Assembly (NCBI RefSeq): GCF_001995215.1
Contig: NZ_MUXN01000002.1
Coordinates: 186,001 to 250,000 of the forward strand
DNA from: Amycolatopsis azurea DSM 43854
GTDB taxonomy: Bacteria; Actinomycetota; Actinomycetes; Mycobacteriales; Pseudonocardiaceae
DNA length: 64,000 nt
Direction: 5' to 3'
Translations under genes and position numbers: made by a program
Part shown: positions 41,429-49,601 of the stretch, piece by piece
How the letters are laid out: each line of letters starts with the position of its first letter
Numbering within the stretch: position 1 is the first letter of the stretch
Notes under the pieces: model-generated
What the model was told of the DNA's origin: nothing
The model's database searches: none
The model's input: only the letters and a program-made list of their open reading frames with translations

Positions 41429-42292
41429 TCAGCCGACCGGCTGAGTCCGGACCACCGCCACCGGACAGTGCGCGTGGTGCAGCGCGTCGTCGCTGATCGA
41501 ACCGAGCAGCAGACGCCGGAGGTCACCGCGATCGCTCCGGCCGACCACCAGCAGCGCGGCCTCGCTGGACTGAACGGTCAACGCCTGCGCGGCGGGCCCG
41601 ATGCCGTGCACCATTTCCACGGCGACGTCCGGATAGCGCTCCTGCCACGGCTTGAGCTGCCGGGCGACGAGTTCGTCGGCGACTTCCTGGGGGAGACCGG
41701 GCGACGGATCCAGGACCGGCCCGCCGAGCAGGGGTTCGCTCGCGGGACCCCAGATCGGCATCCTCGCGACGTGGACCGCGTGCACGGTCAGTCCGTGACG
41801 TGCCGCGAAGTCGAACGCGAAACCGGCCGCCTGCGCGCTCTGCTCGGAGCCGTCGGTACCGAGGATCACCGGCCCGTCCGGGGGCGGCTGCTCCCCGCGT
41901 ACGACTACGACCGGCCGCCCGGCGGTCTTGGTCACGCCGGATTCCGTCGAACCGCTGACGGCCCTGGCGAACAACCCGGTGTGGGATTCGCCCAGCACGA
42001 TCATCGCCGCGTCCGTCTCGTCGGCGACCGCGGTCAGGACCTCTTCCGGAGTGCCGCCGCGGACGACCGTGCGGACGTCGACGCCGGGATCGGAACGTTC
42101 CAGGGCTTCCGCCATCGAGGCGAGTCGCCGCTGGGCGGGCTCGACCTCGGCCGCGTCGCCCGCGTGCGCGAGGAGCAGGCCGAGTCCGCGGGATTGCGCC
42201 TCGGCGGCCGCCCAGCGCACGGCGCGTTCGGCCTCCTGCGATCCGTCGAAACCGGTCACGACGGGTCCGGGGTGGGTTCGGTCGGCGGACAT
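41429..42292 (-). CDS. Tandem universal stress protein (UspA family)
   Basis: 287 residues with two Usp domains: PVVTGFDGSQEAERAVRWAAAEAQ (1-130) and PVILGTDGSEQSAQAAGFAFDFAARHG (about 140-285), the second ending VVGRSDRGDLRRLLLGSISDDALHHAHCPVAVVR, an ATP-binding G2xG9GS-type loop. Its minus-strand upstream region has GGGTAC (42319-42324) with a poor -35. Stop one base from the convergent gene at 41427. Confidence 0.92.
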   Translation of the reverse strand: MSADRTHPGPVVTGFDGSQEAERAVRWAAAEAQSRGLGLLLAHAGDAAEVEPAQRRLASMAEALERSDPGVDVRTVVRGGTPEEVLTAVADETDAAMIVLGESHTGLFARAVSGSTESGVTKTAGRPVVVVRGEQPPPDGPVILGTDGSEQSAQAAGFAFDFAARHGLTVHAVHVARMPIWGPASEPLLGGPVLDPSPGLPQEVADELVARQLKPWQERYPDVAVEMVHGIGPAAQALTVQSSEAALLVVGRSDRGDLRRLLLGSISDDALHHAHCPVAVVRTQPVG

Positions 42293-42363
42293 GGGGCATC
42301 ACCTCCGTTTTGCCGGTGGTACCCGCTTTTCGCGGTCTTCAAGTCACCGAAGTCCTCCGTCCG

Positions 42364-42390
42364 GTTTCGCCTGCCCCCGGATCTGGGTAC
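42364..42390 (+). promoter_or_regulatory. Stress-sigma-type promoter for STAS gene
   Basis: GTTT-N17-GGGTAC, ending eight bases before ATG 42399. An anti-anti-sigma gene under such a promoter would give feedback. Confidence 0.55.
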
Positions 42391-42398
42391 TTCAAGGT

Positions 42399-42797
42399 AT
42401 GACTTCCCTGTCGACGCCCCGCGCGCTTGACACGAAGCGCGCACTCCCGGTGCCCTGCGAATCACGGGCGCTGGAAGAACCGAGGGGACGTCTGCGGCTG
42501 CAGGTGAGCAGGCCGACCAAGGGGACCGCCGTCATCACGGCGAACGGCGCGGTCGACCTCGGTACCGCGCCCCGGTTCTGGGACATGCTGAACCAGCGGC
42601 TCCACGGTCACGGCGCCACGCTGATCGTCAACCTGTCCGATCTCGATTTCTTCGGTGTGACCGGTATTCGGGTGCTCGAACGGGCGCAGTTGCTCGCCGA
42701 CGACACGGGCACGCTCCTGTTCGTCTTCCCCGGCGAGTGCCGTTCCGCCCGGCGGTTGCTCGACCTCTACGACGGCGCGGGTCTTCATTCGCTGTAA
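42399..42797 (+). CDS. STAS-domain anti-sigma factor antagonist
   Basis: 132 residues. After a 40-residue leader the STAS fold reads LQVSRPTKGTAVITANGAVDLGTAPRFWDMLNQRLHGHGATLIVNLSDLDFFGVTGIRVLERAQLLADDTG. The position of the usual phosphorylated Ser (DSSG/DSTG) is FFGVTG, so Thr may be the acceptor or phosphorylation may be lost. Candidate partner of the RsbW-like kinase at 13148. Confidence 0.85.
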   Translation: MTSLSTPRALDTKRALPVPCESRALEEPRGRLRLQVSRPTKGTAVITANGAVDLGTAPRFWDMLNQRLHGHGATLIVNLSDLDFFGVTGIRVLERAQLLADDTGTLLFVFPGECRSARRLLDLYDGAGLHSL

Positions 42798-42814
42798 GCG
42801 CCTTCGGTGACGCG

Positions 42815-44050
42815 TCACAAACGGCGGCGGGCCGAAAGAGCCGCGTTCAACAGGGCGATGTGTTCGAGCCGGGTGGGGTCCAGGCCGGTGAGATCGGCGA
42901 TCCGGCGCAGCCGGTAGTCGACGGTGTTGGGGTGGACGTGCAGGTCGGCGGCGGTCTGTCGTCGTCCGCCCCGCCGCAGGAAGGTTTCCAGCGTCTGCAG
43001 GAGTTCTTCGTTGCCGTCCAGCGGCGCGAGCCGGGTGGCCAGCCGGTCCAAGGCCGGGCCAGGGCGCGAGAGCTGGTATTCGAGCAGGACGTCGTCGAGC
43101 CGGTACAGCCCGGGCGGTCGCCCGGATCCGGTGGCGACCGCGAGCACGTCCTGCGCGAGCTTCGCCGCGGCTGACACGCCGGACGGGCCGGCGGCGGCGG
43201 TCCCGGCGATGACCTCCGCGCCCGCGGTGCGGGCGACGTCGGAGAGGACCCGCTCCAGCCGTGCCCAGTCGCGTGTGGACAGTTCTTCGGCCGGGGTTTC
43301 GTGCGGCAGCAAGGCGATGCCGCCCTCTGGAGTGAGCGAGGTCAGGACCGTGCCCCGGATCTGCCGCTCCAGTTCGACCCGCAGCCGCCGGAGTTTCCGG
43401 CGTCCGGCGATCAGCGGGTCGACCCCGTTGTCCTCCTCGTCCGGATGCGCCCCGACCGACGCCGCGAGGACGATGTAGCACGGCGGCAGGCGCAGGCCTG
43501 CCTGTCCCGCCGCGACGTCCGCCGGGTCGCCGTCGAGCAGGGCGGACAGCACCGTGTGCCGCGCCGAACGCTCGTCGTCGAACATCGTCCGGCGCTCGTC
43601 GAGGTAGCCCGCGCCGACCGCGGGGGTGACCACTTCGAGGTAACGCAGAGTCAGCGCGTTGACGGCCAGGACGTCGGCGACCTCCTCCGGCCGCGCGTCC
43701 GACGTCACCGACGCCCAGACCACCTGGATGCCGATGTGGTACGCGGTGAGCACGATGTCGATCGGGATGCCCTCCTCCGCGCGCCGGGCGGCCGATTCGC
43801 GGAGGAAGTCGAGTTCCTCCTGCGTCGGCGTGTCCCCGGTGCGGAGGGTGTCGATGAACGACCGCAGGTTCTGCTCGATCACGTGCGTGATGTCGCCGCT
43901 GAGTTCTTCGGCGGGCAGCAGGCCGTACTCCGGGATGCGGGCGACGATCTCGGACAGGACCGTCTTGGTGAGCGACGGCAGGACTTCGGTCAGCCGCTCC
44001 GCCAGTGGACGTCCGCCGATACGGAATCCCGGATCCTTGTCACCCGTCAC
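42815..44050 (-). CDS. PucR/CdaR-type regulator
   Basis: 411 residues. N-terminal helical region, central GGDEF-like sensing domain, C-terminal HTH: LLQTLETFLRRGGRRQTAADLHVHPNTVDYRLRRIADLTGLDPTRLEHIALLNAAL, the PucR HTH_30 signature. Convergent with the STAS gene. Targets unknown. Confidence 0.88.
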   Translation of the reverse strand: MTGDKDPGFRIGGRPLAERLTEVLPSLTKTVLSEIVARIPEYGLLPAEELSGDITHVIEQNLRSFIDTLRTGDTPTQEELDFLRESAARRAEEGIPIDIVLTAYHIGIQVVWASVTSDARPEEVADVLAVNALTLRYLEVVTPAVGAGYLDERRTMFDDERSARHTVLSALLDGDPADVAAGQAGLRLPPCYIVLAASVGAHPDEEDNGVDPLIAGRRKLRRLRVELERQIRGTVLTSLTPEGGIALLPHETPAEELSTRDWARLERVLSDVARTAGAEVIAGTAAAGPSGVSAAAKLAQDVLAVATGSGRPPGLYRLDDVLLEYQLSRPGPALDRLATRLAPLDGNEELLQTLETFLRRGGRRQTAADLHVHPNTVDYRLRRIADLTGLDPTRLEHIALLNAALSARRRL

Positions 44051-44072
44051 AACCGCCCATCATGACAGCTGG

Positions 44073-44474
44073 TCAGCGAGTGAGCGCGTCCCGCGCCGAA
44101 TCGAGCGTCGGGTGCACGTTGAAGACGCTGTCGAGGCCGAGCAGCGACATCGGTCGCAACAGGGCCCGCTCCTGGGTGACCAGGACGAACGGGACGCCCG
44201 CCTTCTCGGCCTGCGTGCGGATCTGGACGAGGGCGGTGAAGCCGGACGAATCACAGAACGTGACCGCGGACAGGTCCGCGATCAACGCCGCGGGGGTGAA
44301 CCTGAGTTCCTCTTCCAAAGCCTTCCGCAGGCCGTCCGAGACGGCGAGGTCGATCTCGCCGGATACGGTGACCACGGTGTCGGCGCTGGACGTGGTGACC
44401 GAGATGTCGAGCGGGGACACGAATCTCCGTGCTGGACGGGGCGGATCTGAAGCGGGAGCGCGGTAATCGGTCAA
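44073..44474 (-). CDS. STAS-domain anti-anti-sigma factor
   Basis: 133 residues from TTG 44474 (AAGGAG five bases upstream); GTG 44420 with GGAG is an alternative giving a compact 115-residue protein. LDISVTTSSADTVVTVSGEIDLAVSDGLRKALEEEL and ALIADLSAVTFCDSSGFTALVQI with the phosphorylatable Ser in CDSSG. Classical RsbV/SpoIIAA type. Confidence 0.88.
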   Translation of the reverse strand: MTDYRAPASDPPRPARRFVSPLDISVTTSSADTVVTVSGEIDLAVSDGLRKALEEELRFTPAALIADLSAVTFCDSSGFTALVQIRTQAEKAGVPFVLVTQERALLRPMSLLGLDSVFNVHPTLDSARDALTR

Positions 44475-44680
44475 AGTGACTCCTTGCCGGTACGAGGGGA
44501 CCGGCTACTGCCCGGTGGACATACCGGACCCGTGAAAAGGGACCCGGCGGCTGGTGTCTGAACCGCGACGGGACAACCGTAGCAGCCTCGCGGCCCGTCT
44601 CGCCGGTTGAGCGGTGTCCGTCCGGTCACGGTGGAACTCCTCGTAGGCTGAACGCCACACGCGGTGGACGGGAGGCCGAG

Positions 44681-45349
44681 GTGACCGGGACGACGACGGC
44701 CGAGGTGATGGCCGAACTTGCCGCGCTCGAGGATCCGCGCGCACGCGCGGTGAACGAGAAACGCGGTGACGACCACGGGGTGAACCTCGGCAAGCTGCGC
44801 GCGCTCGCGAAGCGGCTGAAAACCCAGCAGGAGCTCGCGTTGGAGCTCTGGGCGACCGACGACACCGCGTCGAAACTGCTCGCGCTCCTGATCTGCCGCC
44901 CGAAGGCGTTCGAGCGTGACGAGCTGGACCGCATGGTGCGCGAGGCGCGCACCCCGAAGGTGCACGACTGGCTCGTGAACTACGTGGTCAAGAAGAACCC
45001 GCACGCCGAAGAGCTGCGCCTGGCCTGGTCCGGGGATCCGGACCCCGTGGTCGCGAGCGCGGGGTGGGCGCTGACCACCGAACGGGTGGCGAAGAAGCCC
45101 GAGGGCCTGGACCTCACCCGGCTGCTCGATGTCATCGAGGCGGAGATGAAGACCGCGCCGGATCGGTTGCAGTGGGCGATGAACCATTGCCTGGCGCAGA
45201 TCGGGATCGACCACGCCGGGCACCGTGCGCGGGCGATCGGCATCGGGGAGCGCCTGGAGGTGCTCAAGGACTACCCGACGCCGCCGAACTGCACGTCGCC
45301 GTTCGCGCCCGTCTGGATCACCGAGGTGGTGCGGCGGCGGCACGCGTAG
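44681..45349 (+). CDS. AlkD-like DNA alkylation repair protein
   Basis: 222 residues from GTG 44681. HEAT-like repeats: NLGKLRALAKRLKTQQELALELWATDDTASKLLALLIC, VHDWLVNYVVKKNP, WALTTERVAKKPEGLDLTRLLDVIEAEM, QWAMNHCLAQIGI. Belongs to the DNA alkylation repair (AlkD) family or the related AlkD-like clade that often has other roles. Overlaps the convergent NTF2 gene by 32 bases. Confidence 0.83.
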   Translation: MTGTTTAEVMAELAALEDPRARAVNEKRGDDHGVNLGKLRALAKRLKTQQELALELWATDDTASKLLALLICRPKAFERDELDRMVREARTPKVHDWLVNYVVKKNPHAEELRLAWSGDPDPVVASAGWALTTERVAKKPEGLDLTRLLDVIEAEMKTAPDRLQWAMNHCLAQIGIDHAGHRARAIGIGERLEVLKDYPTPPNCTSPFAPVWITEVVRRRHA

Positions 45350-45722
45350 CGTCCGCCTTGATGTCCTCGAACTGGGCACCCATGCGCGCCGCGAGCGCCT
45401 GCGCCGCCCGCAACGGCCGGACCATCACCTTGAAGTCGGTGATCTTGCCGTCGGCGTCGAAGGTCAGGAGGTCGCAGCCGTTGATCTCCAGCCCGTCCAC
45501 CGTGGCCTCGAACTCGTACACGTGGTGCGCGCCGTCGTGGATCTCGCGGACGTAGCGGAAGTCCTCGAACACGCGCAGGACCCCGCGCAGGATCGCCCCG
45601 GTGATCGCCTTTCCCTGGTAGGGCTTGAAAGCCACCGGGCTGGTGAAGACCACGTCGTCGGCGAGCATCGCCTCGATCGCGGCGGCGTCCTTCGCTTCGA
45701 CTGCCTGACGGAACGTGGGCAT
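45318..45722 (-). CDS. NTF2/SnoaL-like protein
   Basis: 134 residues from ATG 45722. MPTFRQAVEAKDAAAIEAMLADDVVFTSPVAFKPYQGKAITGAILRGVLRVFEDFRYVREI and FDADGKITDFKVMVRPLRAAQALAARMGAQF are the NTF2-like ketosteroid-isomerase fold. Divergent from the PadR gene with two inverted repeats between, so probably repressed by it. Confidence 0.85.
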   Translation of the reverse strand: MPTFRQAVEAKDAAAIEAMLADDVVFTSPVAFKPYQGKAITGAILRGVLRVFEDFRYVREIHDGAHHVYEFEATVDGLEINGCDLLTFDADGKITDFKVMVRPLRAAQALAARMGAQFEDIKADATRAAAAPPR

Positions 45723-45739
45723 GAGCGATCTCCTCATAG

Positions 45740-45751
45740 TCAACTTGTTGA
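45740..45751. promoter_or_regulatory. TCAAC-TT-GTTGA palindrome
   Basis: Twelve-base inverted repeat 17 bases upstream of the NTF2-like start, probable PadR operator half of a pair with 45796-45816. Confidence 0.45.
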
Positions 45752-45795
45752 GTAGATGCCGCCGAGCCTAGGTGATCAGCCCGCCCACTGTCCAT

Positions 45796-45816
45796 CAAAG
45801 TGACTAATCAACTTTG
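45796..45816. promoter_or_regulatory. CAAAGT-N9-ACTTTG inverted repeat
   Basis: Six-base arms with nine-base centre, 31 bases before the PadR start; the centre also contains a TAATCAACT sequence related to the palindrome at 45740. Fits autoregulation by PadR. Confidence 0.45.
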
Positions 45817-45847
45817 CGACTAGTCCGGTCGGCGATACCATCGCGCC

Positions 45848-46429
45848 ATGGCGTTGCGGAACGCGATCCTCGCGATGCTCCTGGACGGCGAGTCCTCGGG
45901 CTACGACCTGGCGAAGGGCTTCAACGCGTCGGTCGCCAACTTCTGGACCGCGACACCCCAGCAGCTCTACCGGGAGCTGGACAAGATGGAGTCGCAGGGC
46001 CTGGTGGCGGCCCGGGTCGTCGAACAGGAGCGGCGGCCGAACAAGCGGCTCTTCTCCTTGACCGACGCCGGCGCGGCCGAACTCGCCGAGTTCACCACGC
46101 GGGCACCGAAGCCGACCGCGATCCGCGACGAGCTGCTGGTGCAGATCCAAGCGGTCGAGGCCGGTGACGACGAGCGGATCCGGCGTGCCGTCGCGGACAG
46201 GATGGCCGTCGCCGAAACAAAGCTCAAACGCTTCGAACGCCTCCGGGACCGCCTGCTCGGCGAGTCCGCCGAGGCGGAGTTCCTCGCGACCGCGCCGCGG
46301 GTCGGCCCGTATCTGACCCTCGCCCGCGGGATCGCGTTCGAACAGGAGAACATCCGTTGGTGCGAACAGGTTCTCGCGGTGCTCGACCGGCGCGAGGCCG
46401 CGGGTTTCGGAGGTGAACGGCTTGGCTGA
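45848..46429 (+). CDS. PadR-family regulator
   Basis: 193 residues. LRNAILAMLLDGESSGYDLAKGFNASVANFWTATPQQLYRELDKMESQGLVAARVVEQERRPNKRLFSLTDAGAAELAEF is the PadR winged helix; the C-terminal helices (Vir_C/dimer) follow. Divergent from the NTF2-like gene and overlapping the VOC gene by 17 bases. Confidence 0.92.
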   Translation: MALRNAILAMLLDGESSGYDLAKGFNASVANFWTATPQQLYRELDKMESQGLVAARVVEQERRPNKRLFSLTDAGAAELAEFTTRAPKPTAIRDELLVQIQAVEAGDDERIRRAVADRMAVAETKLKRFERLRDRLLGESAEAEFLATAPRVGPYLTLARGIAFEQENIRWCEQVLAVLDRREAAGFGGERLG

Positions 46430-46844
46430 ACGGGAGAAGGGCCCGGCGTTTCGTCAGGTGGTGCTGGACTGCGTCGACGTCCGCGCTCTCGCGGAGTTCT
46501 ACCGGCGGCTGCTGGTGTGGAACTACCGTCCGGGTGACGAACTGCCTCGGTCCGGTGCCGACGACAAGGACTGGCTGGTGCTGCGAAACCCGGACGGCGG
46601 GGCGCAACTCGCCTTCCAGCAGGTCGATCGGCTGGAAGAAGCGAGCTGGCCGGACGCCGAGCCGGTTCCCCAGCAACTGCACCTGGACCTGACCGTGGAC
46701 TCGGTCGAGGAACTCGACGTGCAGCACGCCCGCGTCCTCGAACTCGGCGGGCGGCTCCGGTTGGACCGCAGCGAAGATCCCGAAGAACCCCTGCGCGTCT
46801 ACGTGGATCCGGCGGGGCATCCGTTCTGCGTCTTCGTCGTCTGA
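46413..46844 (+). CDS. Glyoxalase-like VOC protein
   Basis: 143 residues from GTG 46413; TTG 46425 also possible. FRQVVLDCVDVRALAEFYRRLLVWNYRPG and LHLDLTVDSVEELDVQHARVLELGGRLRLDRSEDP...VYVDPAGHPFCVFV are the actinobacterial 'glyoxalase_6' VOC pattern. In one unit with PadR. Ligand unknown. Confidence 0.87.
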   Translation: MNGLAEREKGPAFRQVVLDCVDVRALAEFYRRLLVWNYRPGDELPRSGADDKDWLVLRNPDGGAQLAFQQVDRLEEASWPDAEPVPQQLHLDLTVDSVEELDVQHARVLELGGRLRLDRSEDPEEPLRVYVDPAGHPFCVFVV

Positions 46845-46875
46845 AGGTCTTATCGAGGGTTCGTGGCCAGGCGTG

Positions 46876-46954
46876 ACTCGCGTGATCAGACGGCGAACTC
46901 GCGTGCTTGGAGGCGGAACTCACGTGATTGGGCGTGCGGCTTCTGATCACGCGA
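46876..46954 (+). repeat. Three 21-base repeat units flanked by a 13-base inverted repeat
   Basis: Units ACTCGCGTGATCAGACGGCG (from 46876), ACTCGCGTGCTTGGAGGCGG (46897) and a shorter third from 46918. TCGCGTGATCAGA at 46878-46890 is repeated inverted at 46942-46954 with no mismatch. Related to the arrays at 8200 and 49468. Lies between convergent genes, so it may act as a terminator. Confidence 0.65.
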
Positions 46955-46980
46955 GATCCGGCTCGTTTGCCTTTATCTCT

Positions 46981-48834
46981 CTAGGCGCGGCAAAGCAGCG
47001 CGTCGGGAGTGCGATTCGAGCCGACGCGGCCGGTGTACGCGACGCCGGCGACGTACTCGCCCGGTGCGCATTGGCCCTTGTAGTGGCCAGACGCGAAGTC
47101 GCCGCCGGGGGACCCGGACGGCCGGTTGTCGCCGCGGTCGAACCAGACCGTCCGGCCGGTGCGGCCCAGCGGGGTGGCGGATTTGCCGCACAACAGGGCG
47201 GAGAACGCCGCGCCGGTGACGCTGTAGCCGACGGCGGCGTGATCGGGCGGGCATTGCACCTTGGTGTACCCGGACGCCCAGTCGGTGTCCACATGGGTCT
47301 CGTCGCGGACCACGGAGTATCCCGACGGAGCGTCGAGCGTGCCGGTGCACAGACCCCGGTTGCCGGTGTGGGCGAGGCCGGTGAGCCGCTGGCCGTCGGG
47401 GCAGACACCCTTGCGCGCGCCCGGATTCCAGTCCGACATCGAGCGGACCTTGCGTGAGGCCGGGAAATCGGCGTAGTCGAGGTTGAGCATCGACCAGCGC
47501 TCGGCCACCGGGATCTGCCCGGTGCGGGACGGCGAGTTCACCAGCCGTCGCCAAGCCGGGCCGCGCCAGTCCGAGCCGTCGAGTACGTCGACGCGCCGGC
47601 CCGCGGTGTCCCAGGAGAGCAACGCCCATCCGTTTCCCCCGCCGCCATCGTGGAAGCCGACCGCGGGCCAGTAAGCGAAATCGGTGTCGTTCTCGGCGAG
47701 GTGGCCGACGAAGTTCTCGAACCAGGCCCGGCTCGCCGCGTCGGTGGTGTGGCGGCCTTCGCCGAACTCGCTGATCCAGAGCGGCGCGGTGTAGTGCTTG
47801 CCGGTCTCCGCCGAGACGAAGAACGCTTGCCGGTGAAGGACATCGCGGAGTTCCTGCGGTGACAGGTCCCGGTATCGCGGGTCGTGGGTCTCGCCGGTCC
47901 CGGTCGCTCCGGAATGGTTAGGACCGGTGTAGCCGTAGAAATGCGCGGCGTAGACCAGTTTCCCGGAGTCCACGAGCGTGTGCGACAGCGTGCGGGCGGG
48001 CTCCAGCGTGGGCCTGCCGTGGGGGAGGCCGTCCACCGGCAGGCCGGTCCAGTTGATGCCCTCGACGATCAGCAGCAGGTCCGGATTGGCTTCGGTCTGG
48101 ATGCGGTCGGCCACCCGCTGGCTCGCGCGCTGCCAGTCGGTGCCGTTGCCCCAGCCCCAATTGGGATCGTCGAAGACGTTGCGGCGCACCTCGTTGTACA
48201 GATCGGCGCCGACCACCCGCTTGTTCGCGGCGTAGCGGCGGACCATGAACAGCCAGTCGTCCTGCCATTGCTGCTCGGACTGCGCGGTGTTCCAGCGCTC
48301 GTTGCCGTCGAGACCGCAGCACCAGCGCGAGGTCGTCGTGTGGTTGTTGAGGATCACCGCGAACCCGCGAGCGGTCAGCCGTGTGACGACGCGGTCGTAG
48401 ACCTGCAACGGGGTCAGGCCGCGCAGATCCGGGTTCGCCGGAAGGTCGGGAACCTTTGCGGTGTCGTGGATCATGGCGTTGGAGAAGGGCAGCCGGACAC
48501 TGTTCAGGCCCAGTTCCGCCAGCCCGGCGACGACGGTGTCGATCGAGACCCGGTCCAGCCCGAGCGGCGTCTGGTAGGCGATCTCACCGGCGTGGTGCGA
48601 GTTCGGATCGTTCACGTCGCCCGACCCGTTCCACGTACCGCTCGCGCCGTGCCAGTTGGCGGCCCTCAGCTTGAACCGGTTGCCCGCCGCGTCGACGATG
48701 TAGCGGCCGCGAGTGCTGAGCGGTGCGACCCAGCCCGCCGGGGCCGCCTCGGTCCCGGCCGCCGAGAGCGGGGGAGGGACAACCATGACGCCGACGGTCA
48801 CCAGCACCGCGAGCAGCACACTCTTGATCGTCAC
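46981..48834 (-). CDS. Secreted GH5-family glycoside hydrolase
   Basis: 617 residues. Signal peptide MTIKSVLLAVLVTVGVMVVPPPLSAAG. Catalytic domain about 35-440 of (beta/alpha)8 clan GH-A: RAANWHGASGTW, LGLNSVRLPFSNAMIHD, VVGADLYNEVRRN (acid/base Glu after Asn), and LWISEFGEGRH (nucleophile Glu). The tail (about 480-617) is rich in Cys (GVCPDGQRLTGLAHTGNRGLC..., QCPPDHAAVGYSVTG, QCAPGEYVAGVAYTGR), three similar units that look like a substrate-binding or adhesion module. Probably a cellulase/glucanase. Confidence 0.9.
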   Translation of the reverse strand: MTIKSVLLAVLVTVGVMVVPPPLSAAGTEAAPAGWVAPLSTRGRYIVDAAGNRFKLRAANWHGASGTWNGSGDVNDPNSHHAGEIAYQTPLGLDRVSIDTVVAGLAELGLNSVRLPFSNAMIHDTAKVPDLPANPDLRGLTPLQVYDRVVTRLTARGFAVILNNHTTTSRWCCGLDGNERWNTAQSEQQWQDDWLFMVRRYAANKRVVGADLYNEVRRNVFDDPNWGWGNGTDWQRASQRVADRIQTEANPDLLLIVEGINWTGLPVDGLPHGRPTLEPARTLSHTLVDSGKLVYAAHFYGYTGPNHSGATGTGETHDPRYRDLSPQELRDVLHRQAFFVSAETGKHYTAPLWISEFGEGRHTTDAASRAWFENFVGHLAENDTDFAYWPAVGFHDGGGGNGWALLSWDTAGRRVDVLDGSDWRGPAWRRLVNSPSRTGQIPVAERWSMLNLDYADFPASRKVRSMSDWNPGARKGVCPDGQRLTGLAHTGNRGLCTGTLDAPSGYSVVRDETHVDTDWASGYTKVQCPPDHAAVGYSVTGAAFSALLCGKSATPLGRTGRTVWFDRGDNRPSGSPGGDFASGHYKGQCAPGEYVAGVAYTGRVGSNRTPDALLCRA

Positions 48835-48905
48835 ACGCCGGAGCTAACCAGTCGCACGGCCGGTTGTATACGGACGATCGGGTTCACTGTTGGTAGCTTC
48901 CCGTC

Positions 48906-49448
48906 ATGACCACCGCGTTGATCATCGGTGACCTCCAGCGAGGGATCACGGGCAATTACCCGTTCGCCGAGCAAGTCCTGCCGCCGCTCACGGCCCTGCT
49001 GCCCCGCGCCCGCAAGTCCGGTGCGCTCGTCGTGTTCGTGCATTTCGCGCTGCGGGGCAACGGCGCCGACCTGCCGCCGGGGAACGCGTTGTTCAAGACG
49101 TTCCACGAGTCCGGGGACACCTTCCACGAAGGCGCGGCCGGAACCGAGATCGATCTGCCGGTCGCCGACGAGGACGTGGTCGTGCTGAAGCGCCGGGCCA
49201 GCGCGTTCGCCGGCACGGACCTCGATCTGGTGCTGCGCGCGCAGGGCGTCGACACGGTGGTGATCGCGGGGGTCGCGACCAGTGCGATGGTGGCCGCGAC
49301 GGCCTATGACGCTGCGGATCGCGGCTATCACGTGACCGTGCTGCGTGACGGCTGCGCCGACGGTGATCCGGAGATCCACGACTTCTTCGTGGACAGGGTC
49401 TTTCCGGGCCGGGGGTTCACTGTCGTGTCCTGTGCGGACTGGTCGTGA
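48906..49448 (+). CDS. Isochorismatase-fold hydrolase lacking the catalytic Cys
   Basis: 180 residues. TTALIIGDLQRGITGNYPFAEQVLP carries the catalytic Asp and VVVLKRRASAFAGTDL the catalytic Lys. The third position, Cys in most of the superfamily (GVATxxCV), is Met in VIAGVATSAMVAATAYDAADRGYHVTVLRDGCAD. True isochorismatases (EntB, PhzD) also lack this Cys, so ether hydrolysis remains possible, but no isochorismate gene is nearby. Divergent from the GH5 gene. Confidence 0.87.
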   Translation: MTTALIIGDLQRGITGNYPFAEQVLPPLTALLPRARKSGALVVFVHFALRGNGADLPPGNALFKTFHESGDTFHEGAAGTEIDLPVADEDVVVLKRRASAFAGTDLDLVLRAQGVDTVVIAGVATSAMVAATAYDAADRGYHVTVLRDGCADGDPEIHDFFVDRVFPGRGFTVVSCADWS

Positions 49449-49467
49449 GTGGCGATTCGAGCGGTTT

Positions 49468-49530
49468 CGTGTGATCAGACGGACGACACACGTGATCCGA
49501 CGGACGACACGCGTGTCCAGGCGGACGACG
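49468..49530 (+). repeat. Three tandem 21-base repeat units
   Basis: 49468-49488, 49489-49509 and 49510-49530, each like CGTGTGATCAGACGGACGAC with changes mainly in the middle. Same family as 8200-8262 (other strand) and 46876-46954. No spacers. Confidence 0.7.
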
Positions 49531-49601
49531 CGGACGCGCGGCTCTGGGCCGATTTACGTGCCGCGGGCTTGATCAGTTCGAACAACGATTAGGGTGGATC
49601 G

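Noticed and set aside
46876..49530. Tandem 21-base repeats as a CRISPR array
   Set aside because: Units adjoin each other without spacers, only three per array, and no cas genes are present.
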